NCBI GenBank assembly: GCA_021234155.1 | Contig: JAJEKV010000002.1 | Coordinates: forward strand, 10,220,725-10,284,724 | Direction of reading: 5' to 3' | Length of the DNA: 64,000 nt | Origin: Isoetes taiwanensis | Taxonomy: Eukaryota > Streptophyta > Lycopodiopsida > Isoetales > Isoetaceae | Part shown: positions 35,990 to 46,130 of the stretch, one piece after another | Layout: the number at the start of each line of letters is the position of its first letter | How positions within the stretch are numbered: position 1 is the first letter of the stretch | Made by a program: the position numbers and the translations under genes | The notes under the pieces: model-generated | The model's database searches: none | What the model saw: only the letters and a program-made list of their open reading frames with translations | What the model was told of the DNA's origin: nothing

Positions 35990-38285
35990 TTGCGTTGATC
36001 AAGTTAACATTTTTTGGGGGGCATTCCGAGAAAGCAACACTTTGCTGGCATAATCTCATATGTTTAGATCAAGATGGTGGCTGTATCAAGTTGGAAGTTA
36101 TGATGCAATCTGTATCTTTAGATTATCATTTGAGTATATTCAAGAAATGATGTTTATCAAAGCGAAACGAAGTGGTCATATTGTAGAGGAGGAATCTGCG
36201 AATCTAGAGCCTATTGCAGAGGTATGAAATTGTTTGCTTCTATTCTTTCCTTTGCCTGGCCAGCAAAGATTAGATTGACTACCAAAAGAATGCATGTGAA
36301 TGTTTAGAACTTGTTGTGGATTTCTCCTATAAACAGAAGAACACTGTAAAATTCATATTTCAAAAATTTGCTCTCATGTCGAGAAATAAATCGCGATATT
36401 GTCTTGATATATATCTACGGCTGCATTGCAGTACCAATTGTCCAGAATGCATTGTATGCTGCTTTCTACGAATAATGCACTTTATGAACTAGAAATTGAT
36501 TACTTGATTTTGAACAAAAAGCCTGCCATTTTGCTCCTATAGACTGAGCAGGACTCTATTTTCTCTTTGTGACAATTTAGGGATGCGATTCTTTGGATTT
36601 TTACTAGAAGATCAACACAAGTACAATAAAATTAGGGGGATCTACCATTATTTACCATCATAGCACATTGCTTCCACCTTACGCCATAGAATCCATCAAA
36701 CCCTTCCTTTGTTTCATACGCGCTTCTATGCGCTTGAAACCCACACTTTACATGTCACATTGTTAGCTAGCCTATGATGCAAGTGAGAAAGGAATTTGTC
36801 GTCATTATATCTTGCCCCAATCCTCACGTATGTAAAATTTTGTCTTACCATGTTTCAGCAGGCCTATAATGCGTACTTATAATCCACTGTGAAAGAGCAG
36901 AAACCTTATGTTTTGATCATTGAAAGGGAGTGCTTGAAAGAAGTGAGAAAGGGACCACTAGCGAGGTATTAGGAAGGGCAAGTATAAAAAACTTGAGAAT
37001 GGAGCAAGGAGCAGATTCAAAAGATTAGCGGCCCGAGGAAGGGGCGGTGGCAAAGATCCTAAACCGGCCGGGAAATATGGCGTGGATTCTTCACGATCTT
37101 CCCACTCCACCATACCCTAGCAGTTAGTGGCTAGCGCCTGAGCAACGAGAAAAGAAGGAAGAAATAAATTACAAGTAAGGGAATCGTGCAAAATAAAGTG
37201 GACAAAGACTATATGCATTAAAAAATCCTATGTGTTAGAATGGTTTATTGGATAAGTTATGGGTTGTCAAACCCTTGATCATAATTCAAGAATCACGAAG
37301 ATTTACATCTATGCTCTTTTTTTTTCAACCAAGTACAGAAGACCCATAAATTTTAATGTTTTTTTTTTCTTTTTTTTTTTTGAAGGCTAGAAGGAGAAAT
37401 ATATTAATACATCCAAGAATTTACAAAGGGCAAAAAGAAATGAGAAAAATAGTGCTAAAGGAGCTTGAACTAAAACCTCATCTTGGACCATGCTCCATAA
37501 TCGACCCCTCTGTTTTGGCTCAATTCATTTTAGTAGTTTTAGAATACAGAACGCAGAGTATAAAACCTTGGATCCGAGACCTATTACGTCCCGATTGCCT
37601 TGTCATAGTTCACGCCCAGTTTTTTAGTACATGAGAGATGGCCGCTCCCGGAGATCTTAGCGGCATTAAAATAGTTCTTGATCTTGGCAGTAGGTCTCGA
37701 CACTCCCAAGGCTATAGTGCAGCGTGCTTCGAGGCGCCCATAAGGCTATGCACATAAGGGTGTAACTAAGCCATTGGAGCTAATTCATGTCGATTTGTAG
37801 CAGAGGTAGGCCTATTCCCAAAATTCTCTTACTTTGGAACAAAAAAACTTGTGTGATGTATGTTCTCAAAATTCCCACATTGAGAGGAGGGGTGTAAATC
37901 CACAATTCTCCTTTTTTCAATAGCCATGTTTTGGTGGCTAGTCCACACCTCCAACTAAGCCATATAAACATGCGGATCTTCCTAGAGTAGTAAGAGGACC
38001 AGCATTTTTAGCTTGCCCTTAGCTCACCTTGGAAGGTGTCCCATTTGGGAGCCGATTGGCAAAAATCGTCTCTTGATAGAGACGCCTTAGACTTGTGAGC
38101 GGAATACTTGAGGCTTGTTATTTGGTAGCCACTTTTCTTCATCTCCTACTTCCACCTATTACACTTACTTACCATTCATGATCTTGTGTAAAACCAACTT
38201 TGTCGATTATGGTCACGAATATGTTTTATTTGGTTCTTTGGAAGGACAAACATTCATGCCTTTGTGATTCATTTTTTTAACGAAG
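35990..38285. other. Interior of the 6.8 kb insertion, no gene recognised
   Basis: Includes a T-rich run at 37317-37381 followed by GAAGGCTAGAAGGAGAAATA, reminiscent of the reversed poly(A) end of a plant LINE. Upstream NAP1 exons might be expected here but I could not find them. Confidence 0.35.
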
Positions 38286-39505
38286 CAACATGATGAGCTG
38301 AAGCTAAATTTAGGTGAGAACGCTTTGGAAGAGAAATGCTCCGGAAGCTATATCGCCATTTTATGCCAAGGTATATTTACAGTAGCAAATTTTAATCTTG
38401 GGGAAAGTAGGTAAGCCATTTTGGGCATACTTGTGTGAGGATCTATTACACCTGGCGTTATGATATTGTAAATGGGATATGGACTGATTTTGAGGAGGAA
38501 AAGATAGAAACTCTATACTTGGCCGGTGAAGAAGGCTAAAGAAGGTAGTTGAGCATATGTTTATTTTTAATTAATGTTTTATAATTGTGCTAATGTGTAT
38601 TGAGTCAATGAAGCGAGGAGAAAGGAGTGCGAGAGTTTTGGCTAATAGCTATGAAACAAATGAAGTATTAGCAATGCAGGAGTAAATTTGATATTGCACT
38701 CGAGGATAAAATCACGTTTTTATATATTTTTTTGTTTTTATTCAGATTCTTGGCGTGATGAAGGGTGCCTTAAATACCTTACAGGACATAAAGTGGGTTC
38801 ATTTGGATGCATCCGAGAGCAGGTTAGACTTTTACTTTGATGCAAACCCATATTTTAAAAACACTATGGTAAGAGGTTGATCCAACTTGCTAGCGGTACG
38901 CTTTAGCTTTATGCTTCATAACTTTAATGTTTCACTCTTGCAGTTGAGCAAGACATATCACATGGTTGATGAGAAGATAGACGCCTATTTTGGAGCGTGC
39001 TGTGTGGGTAGATTACAGCAGCTTTCATGCTCATGTGTTTTACGATTAATAGCAAATGCATGCTTTGGTTCTTGATACATGGGGTTGTTTTAGGGCCGAA
39101 GTGCCCAGGTAAGATTCTTTGGAAAGAATCTGACCGAGAAAGTCTTGAAGAAGAAGCCTAAAAGGGTGCAAGAATGCAAAGCACATTGCAAGGCAGGAGA
39201 AGCGATTGCAGCTTCTTCAATTTCTTCATTACACCACAAGTACAAAGGGATGTTGTTGGAAATAGACCAGGAAAGAGGTAATCCTATAGAGGGCAAATGT
39301 CTTTTTGCTTAGTTTCATTGACAAGTAAATATATTCTTTATGGTTTTCACAGGCGAGAAAATTTGCAAGATATATGATGGAGCAGGACTATGACATTGGG
39401 TGTGTATTGTGATGTATACGCTTACGCATATTACGATTTTTGATCCTAATACATATATTTGTAGTCAACTATCAAGGAGAAAAATTATACCACAGTGATG
39501 GCCCA
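38286..39505 (+). pseudogene. NAP1-like nucleosome assembly protein pseudogene (introns retained)
   Basis: NAP1 proteins are histone H2A/H2B chaperones. Seven exon-like pieces follow in family order: 38286-38370 (QHDELKLN.., ALEEK, YRKLY-type, broken; donor GT at 38371); ~38457-38540 (YDIVNGIWTDFEEEKIE); 38745-38868 (ALNTLQDIKWVHLDASESRL, DFYFDANPYFKNTM; donor GTAAGA); 38944-39009 (LSKTYHMVDEKIDAYFGA); ~39100-39277 (NLTEKVLKKKPK, then in another frame SFFNFFITPQ; donor GTAATC); 39353-39400 (the LMEQDYDIG segment, frameshifted); 39475-39502 (STIKEK). The sequence of CAG acceptors and GT donors shows a genomic copy, not a retrocopy. Indels in most exons and the missing N-terminus make it non-functional. 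It lies inside the direct-repeat-bounded insertion, on the same strand. Confidence 0.85.
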
Positions 39506-39509
39506 AAAT

Positions 39510-40735
39510 ATGGTTAATGAAATAAGATTGTATCTAGCCTTACCATGAGAACAATTTCCAGATCATAACTAAAAGCCAGCATGCCCATTTCAAAACGCGG
39601 GAGGAAACAAACCCTTTCAACAACACGAAATAAGATTGTATCTAGCCTTGCACAGCGAGCAATTTGGTCCTCTTCAAAGCGCCCACTCATTTAGTGAATT
39701 ATGGGGTAGAAACAAAGCCTTTTCAAGCAGCGTTACACATCTGTTGCCCCAGTGAGATGTAACAAAGGATTTGGTGTTAAGTTTTAGATCATCAATTTTA
39801 GTATATGTGGTAATTACTTTTTATTTTAAAGGCAAAAGAAGCGCAAAAGAAATGTCCTTTTTAGACCTTTGCCTAGCTTAAGGAGCCTAGAAGCGACTTA
39901 TAAGAAGCGTAGAAGAAGCAAAAGAAGAAGCAGGAAAAAATCTTAACCCTTTTTCCTTTTCAAAAGCGACCTTTTAGAAAATAGCCTTTTTAATCGCCTT
40001 TTAGACCCTAGCATTAGCTTATAAAATGGCTCTTTAGCGAGGGCTTCAAGGCTTTGCATTTGTAGAAGTGCACAGTGTATAGTAGGCTAAAGATGGGCCG
40101 ACAATAATAGACATAACCTAGGTATCCAGAGAGCGGCGGCATAGATTTATCAACTCTGTTAAGACCGTTTTGTGCATAAAAAGTCAAATTAACATCATGC
40201 TTTTTGTTTTATAGGCACCCATAGAAAATGATCACAGGATAATGTGCTCAAGCACATTTGCTCCTTCGACAATCAATCAATCATTTACATGGTTCAATGG
40301 CGACGGTGGCGTGAACGGATGAACACCCAAACATCATGCTCCCTGGCCCGAGATGCACTTCCAAGCTACATGCGTCAACACCTAAGCGAGCAGATCCAAC
40401 AAGCATATTCTTGGCACGGGTTCATTTTATCCTTTGTACAAAGTGCGAGAAGAAAATCCAAGGGTAACGCAGGCGACAAAATCCGTAGCAAAGCAGGTTC
40501 ATTACCAACAACCTATAGGTCAGATGATTGATTGAGTGGATAATGTATGTCCTATTGTTACATTTGCATATCGTATGGGCTACCATATGATACAACCCAA
40601 ATTTTGCTATTAAAAAAAAGCATAAAAGTTAGGAACATCGGTTACATTTGTATATTCTTCTCCCAATAGCTCTTGCTACAAATAAATAAAGTTTCATATC
40701 ATATAAAAAGATAAAATTTTACACCATGAAAAAAC
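39510..40735. other. Downstream of the NAP1 pseudogene; local duplication
   Basis: A ~107 bp tandem duplication starts with ATAAGATTGTATCTAGCCTT at about 39521 and 39629. A 95-codon frame at 40244-40531 ends in Lys/Arg-rich sequence (ARRKSKGNAGDKIRSKAGS) that could be an eroded NAP1 C-terminus but is not diagnostic. Confidence 0.35.
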
Positions 40736-40759
40736 ATGAAAAAAAAAAGAGGGGTAAAA

Positions 40760-40875
40760 TATGAGTATCAAAAGGTAAAAGGTGTAAGGTAAAAGGTAAA
40801 AGGTAAAAGGTAAAAAAGGAAAAAGGTGTAAAAGGTAAAAGGTGTAAAAGGTAAAGGTGTTTTACACCTTTTACT
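40760..40875 (+). repeat. GGTAAAA/GGTGTAAAA minisatellite ending in an inverted repeat
   Basis: About a dozen 7-11 base units of AGGTAAA(A) and AGGTGTAAA end in GTGTTTTACACCTTTTAC, whose last 11 bases are the complement of the repeat unit GTAAAAGGTGT. The array can therefore fold back on itself. Confidence 0.8.
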
Positions 40876-40879
40876 TGTC

Positions 40880-41887
40880 TAGTGGTCATAAAACCACGAT
40901 GTCAAATACATATTCCGCGTGGAGTTTTTAGAAGGCCATACTTTTTTCAAAAATACGCCTTCTTCACCCTTTTCACCTTTTGCCATATTATAAAAATAGG
41001 AAGATTTAGCTTTCAAAGAACGAGGGAGGACCCGAAGGCATGGAGCAACATAATGAGCAAGGGAGTTATCTGCTCGAACTTGAAGGGGACAATCAATGGG
41101 ATAAGGAGCAACAAGCACAAAATAAAGAGAGAGGGACATAATGAGCAAACATGTATCTACGCGCCTTCCGGGACTTCCAAGGGGGAGGCGAACACGCAGG
41201 AGGCGAAAACCAGCAAGCACAAAACCATGAGGGAGAGGCGACCAGCGGACACACTGACCAACAACAGAGCGAGGTCGGTAGCCAGAAGAAGTTGTGGACA
41301 CATAGGTGGTTCAAGGATTATCAACCAACAAGAAGTTGACAGATAGCGGACCTTATATACACAAGTGACAATATGCTCCTAGCTACATCACAAAAGAGTT
41401 CACAGGACTTTGACTATAGAAACACCTCAAAACACACTCCAAGTTAACAACATGTTCCCTTTCCCGAGGCTACTTTATGTCTGAGCCTTAGTGCTATGCT
41501 ACTCAAAAGCTCTTAGAGATACCAATGCAACACTATCTAACATGAACTTTTAAATATTGTTAAAACCTTTGTAAAATACTTTGTTGTAATAAAAGTTAAA
41601 AAGTTGGAAGCTGAAATATGTTAGATGTATGACAAAAGTTTGAGCTTCAACTTATGCCCGGCAATCTTTGGGCTCGATTACAAGTATGGGTATAATGTGG
41701 AGAAAATGCTTAAAAAATATGCAAATATTGTAGATGAAGCATTTATGATATGATGGAGTTGAACCTATGGACTTGAAGAATTATTTAAAGTCCTTAAGAG
41801 AAATATTTTCAATGGTTGATAAGTTATTATTATGTCATGAATCTAGAAAGAGCATGGTAGTTGCATGGAGTTTAGATGGCCTAGATT
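40880..41887. other. Rest of the insertion interior, no gene
   Basis: Frames of 140 and 154 codons are open on opposite strands over 40879-41346. Neither has a motif; the minus frame is Ser/Leu-rich and the plus frame Lys/Arg/Gln-rich, the usual sign of a chance antisense pair. Confidence 0.35.
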
Positions 41888-42387
41888 TGATGTTGAGTTG
41901 GCAAGATCTAGTGAACTTATAGTAGTTAAATTTACTTGGATCTAAGGTTGAGATTTACTTACAGATCTAGTGGCTAGGATCAAAAGTCGCAGTTTTGTAT
42001 AAGATAGCCAAAATTAGGTGTAGAATAGAATAGAATAAGAATTAGGTGTAGAATTCGTGTAGAAAGAGGAGACCCAATTTTGGAAGAGATGACATCTGGG
42101 CAAAAGTTCTTGAAGTTGTGATATCTTTCTTGATCAGGTTAGGAATAATATTATGTTGAGAGTATATGATATTTTGAAGGTATGATTGTGATTCTCTCAT
42201 GTGTGATCTCAATTTCTCTAATCTCAAATGAAGTTAAGTTTATGATATGATTTGGTGTAAAATTTATGATGGAATGATTACCTTGGTGATTATGATGCGA
42301 TGGGAATGAGGCTTAGCACGTCTCATATACAGCAAGGATTTGCTTTGGTTCTTATGCGTTAGTTCTTTGGTCTCCCGGTTTGCCTTG
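41888..42387 (+). repeat. Right copy of ~0.5 kb direct repeat (LTR-like)
   Basis: Collinear with 35548-35989; about 50 bases longer through small insertions such as a TAGAATAGAATAGAAT run near 42020. Immediately after it the gypsy reading resumes with RWMEFLEEYDFEVR. Confidence 0.75.
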
Positions 42388-42975
42388 CTTAGCGATGGAT
42401 GGAATTCCTCGAGGAGTATGATTTTGAAGTGCGTGTAAAAGTAGGGCAAGCATAAAAATATTATTCAGCGGCGCACTTTCACTGGAGCATCCATTGGTCA
42501 CTTTCGAGCGCATTGTAATACCATATCCGCACGTTTTCCAATAGGTTTGAGTAGCGAGATCGGCAAGCCCCTTCCCATAGATCCAAAATTCGAGGAGATA
42601 TAGCAAAATTCTATCAAAGGAAGCGGAAACGAGATAAGGAGAGAGCTTTTACGCCATTATAAAAAAGAAAGTTAATCTCCTTTATTACAAGGATAAGTTA
42701 TGTGTTCCGGATCTTGGGAGTTAAGCAAGCTCATTCTCCATAATACACACATAGCAGGTCCTATAGCGAGGGGTATTTCAAGATCCCTCCCGGCTATTTA
42801 CGGCCGAGGATGAAGAAGCACATTACCCGAGGGTATATTAAGCAATGTCAAATGCAGTGTGTGAGACAAAGGCGAGGAAGCGATTGTGCATTACGGGAAT
42901 TCTTTGTCCCAATGCAAAATGGGAAGTTATTACTTATGGATTTTATAGAGTAGCAAAGAGGCTTAAGCACTTTTG
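42388..42975 (+). pseudogene. Gypsy B RNase H end and integrase N-terminal remnant
   Basis: Reads RWMEFLEEYDFEVR (42394-42435, the end of RNase H before the ADALSRR word), then after a gap NLLYYKDKLCVPDLGS (42677-42722), HNTH and GP pieces of the zinc-finger region, KMKKH, IKQC..CV, and LFVPMQNGKLLLMDFIE (about 42900-42950), which is the start of the DDE core with its first Asp. The element then fades; the remaining core is not found before 45 kb. Confidence 0.7.
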
Positions 42976-45720
42976 TTTTGTATTTATGCGGTTTGGCAAC
43001 TTAACCTATTCTGTCATGTGATTTTCCACCCCCCAAATAACTTGGCCCAGAGATGAGGGAGGGTTGTTTTAACACAGACGGTAATACAACTACGCCTCTG
43101 TTGGGTTATAGGCCAGTGTGGTCGCGTGGACTGATAAAACTATATTCTATGCTATTCAATTGTTTTAGGGGTATGGTCTATAATCTTAGAAATGGTGATT
43201 TTTGCACCCATATCAAATCCCACTGCAATCTCTTGTTATTGTGCTATGTACAGAAATGGTGATTTGTGCATCCATATCAAATCCCCTGGAACCCCCCACC
43301 CCTACCATACATGGTGAACCCGAGATGGGTCCTACCCCCACCACTGTAAATGGCTGAAGTTCACCACGATCACTTTCATAATGAGGTTTTGAACCCATGA
43401 CCTTGGGTATTATAGTTTAGATCTTATTATAATATCATGTAACATATACAAATACATCATGTACCATCTATAAATACTTCACATTAATATAATGTCTTCT
43501 AATTATGAAGGATGGGTTTAGTAGCTTTTAATAATAAAGGTATTCGCATTCCAGATCCGTAGCATCCCTATTGTGAACTATTTGTGGCTTTCCAGAGCCA
43601 TGCGAAGAACCTTTTGGCCATGTTAGCCACTGCTAGAACAATAATGAGGATATATCTATTCAATATTAATATTGTTAGTACCTTATGCAAAAACGTGACC
43701 TCTTATTTGTGAAGGAAAATGTTCAAGGGGATCATAGAATGGAGATTTCAGTTAATCAAACTTGCAAATATACCTTCTAATATTGTATACAAAAAAGAAG
43801 GAAAAAATAATATAGTTTTCCTAAAACTACCCTTCAAGTTTAACGCGACTCTCTATTATTGGCAACATAAATCTCTGTGATAAGCAATGAACTGAATGCT
43901 TTGGTAATGTTGGCCTAAGACACGATAGACTTGTAGTATGTTTGTCTGGATCTATAATGTCAGAGGTCATCCATCTCATTGACAAGTGCATCAACGAATG
44001 GAGATCCTTGAAATTTCACTACGAAGAAAATGATAGCGTGTATATGTGTCTTTAATGAAAGAGACAAAGGTACATATTAGATGAGAATTGCGTTTATTTC
44101 CACCTCAATTCCAAAGCAATCTCGTGGTACAATATGGTTTTTTTTATATTACTAAACTAGGTCCAAACACAAGGCAAAGGACATATGCTTTTCTTATCAA
44201 CAACTTGAAATAGAAAACACAATTAAACAGAGTTTAGGGAACAAAGTTTAGGGATTAACGCTTTTGGCCGTTGCTTTAATGGGAAATAGACTCTATATAT
44301 GAACTGATCCATGCTGAAATAAGTCATTATGAAGGCTCAAAAGATGAGAACAGTATGCATTTCAACCAGTTCCGAAGGTTATTGTTGAATAATAATAATC
44401 AAGCAAATGATAGTTACACTTATTTTATATATTTACAATTAGAACCAAAGTTTAAACAAAAAATAGTTCTTTTACCCGTCTAAGTATTTCCACTTAGTTA
44501 TATACACATTGACATTTTCTTCTTGGTTTCCTCTTGGGCTTACTTACTTTCAATGTTATGAAAGCTAGTTATCCTAATTCCCTTGAACATAGTCCAAGTA
44601 GAAGATGATTGGAAATTACGAGACATCTTATGTATGCCAAGATGCATTGATGACGTTAATAGAGAATTATATCTATTTGGTTTTACATTATTTAAGATAG
44701 ATCATTGTTGTCACTAACATCTATGCATTTGGGAGTTGGAGAAGCATCAAGGTGTTTGACTAGAGATACAATGAACGTTAAATTTCAATTAAGTTTTCAC
44801 TTATAATTATTTTCCATATCCCAATACCTGGAATGAAGATTAAAATAAACATGAATATCAAACATAGTACTTTGCAAGTAGGGCCCAGGCTTCATTGTTT
44901 TCAAATATTATCCTTAAAGGTGATGTTGCACGCACTTATATTTTATAAATGCCTTGTGTGTGGGGCATATCACAGGACTTGGGGATAGGCATCACAGGCG
45001 GCTTTGGGGCTGTGCTTTTTTAGAAGGCTGCTTTTTCAAGCCATGCAGGCAGGGGGCCCATGGTTTGTAGGCCGGTGCATTCCTATTCAAATGTTTCATT
45101 GTTTTCCACACCATTATATTTCTCTAGAGAAAGAGACTATGGTGAATGCATGCATACTTGTAATCCAAGAATGTATATTGTGTTTCTTACACGCGCAAAA
45201 ATCTAATACAAGGCAAGCACATATGCAGAGACATAGGGAAGTCTGTCTCAAACAGACACACATCGCTTTTCGAGGGGGGACTTCGAGAAGAATATGTTTT
45301 CGAGGGATTTTTAATATATTTTGAGCTTTGCAACAGGGGGAAGGGTGTTGGGTCGAAATTCGTTGTTTTTAATAGGAGATAAGATTCTATAGGTTAGATA
45401 GAGGCAATTGTCTAGTGCTACAAGAGGCAGAGAAGGTCTTGTCCATGAGGAAGTACCTGGACACAAGAGGCCAAAAAGAGGGAGGAAATATTGGGCAAAT
45501 ACGTCATAACAAACCAAAATAACACAAAACAAAGGCACACAACCACAAAAAAAAACCACCACAAACTACACAAAAGACACACTAGTTACACAGCCACACA
45601 AATTTGTTCATTTAATTTTCGAAATAAACAGTACAATAGAAAAGAAAATTAAGAAAATAAATAAAAGGATGGGCTACAGGAACGAAGACTATGGCCAGGT
45701 GATGGATGCATGAAAGAATG
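42976..45720. other. Gene-free stretch upstream of the HAP8-like gene
   Basis: AT-rich, no recognised motif. A diverged ~65 bp tandem duplication (AAATGGTGATTTnTGCA.CCATATCAAATCCC) lies at about 43190 and 43255. A 106-codon open frame at 45004-45324 has no motif. Confidence 0.45.
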
Positions 45721-45790
45721 GATGTGATGCCATGGCCATGGCCATGGGGATGATGGGGACATGCATGCCCCATCATGATGTCCCCATGTG
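45715..45790. promoter_or_regulatory. Palindrome-rich block upstream of the HAP8-like gene
   Basis: Contains GCCATGGCCATGGCCATGG, then ATGATGGGGACATG facing CATGCCCCATCAT with a single unpaired A, then a further CATGATGTCCCCATG that can pair with the first arm instead. Two alternative hairpins are therefore possible. It lies ~350 bp before the proposed ATG, in the likely promoter. No function is known. Confidence 0.45.
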
Positions 45791-46130
45791 ACCCTGTACC
45801 TTGATAGACAATTTACATCACTGAATTAACCAGGCTATCCCTTTCTCCGCCTCTCTCTAAAAATTTTGTGCCTCTTCTCGTAAATCTCTTTGCCGCCGGA
45901 GGCCGCCTTCTCATCCAGATCTACAAATCCACAAAAGCTCCTCCTTGGGTCGTCGGATCTCCCCTTTTCCGGCCCGTCCTTGTAGTTAATCCAAGCTTTT
46001 TAACGGATTTGGCTATGGAGTTGAGCTCCCAGAAGCGGCTTTTCGGTTCCCAGTTCCGCTTCCAATAAACAGGACGACTTGAAGCGGAAAAGAGCGAGGA
46101 GCTGAGGCAGGCACCGTTTCTTCCGATCCA

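Larger units (their letters stand above)
35548..42387 (+). mobile_element. 6.8 kb direct-repeat-bounded insertion (LARD-like) carrying a NAP1 gene fragment
   Basis: Two ~0.45-0.5 kb direct repeats sit exactly where gypsy element B is interrupted. The interior has no Gag or Pol but holds a same-strand, intron-containing NAP1 pseudogene. A non-coding LTR element (large retrotransposon derivative) that captured host gene DNA would look like this. Alternatives are a segmental duplication, or an unrecognised element that later accumulated the NAP1 piece. No target-site duplication could be fixed. Confidence 0.5.
34695..42975 (+). mobile_element. Decayed Ty3/gypsy retrotransposon B, split by a 6.8 kb insertion
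   Basis: The RT lies at 34.7-35.54 kb and the end of RNase H plus integrase at 42.39-42.97 kb, same strand and same sub-family wording as element A. The gap is filled by a segment bounded by direct repeats (35548-42387). Most of RNase H is missing at the junction, so insertion was accompanied by deletion or the two halves belonged to sister copies. Confidence 0.65.

Noticed and set aside
37317-37381. T-rich run as a second LINE tail
   Set aside because: The run is interrupted and no LINE coding word follows on the minus strand; kept only as a remark.
40879-41346. Overlapping 140 and 154 codon frames on opposite strands
   Set aside because: No family motif in either; both fit chance openness in this composition.
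45868-46068. Open frame just upstream of the HAP8-like gene
   Set aside because: It begins at GTG, not ATG, and lies in the CT-rich 5' untranslated region; no motif.
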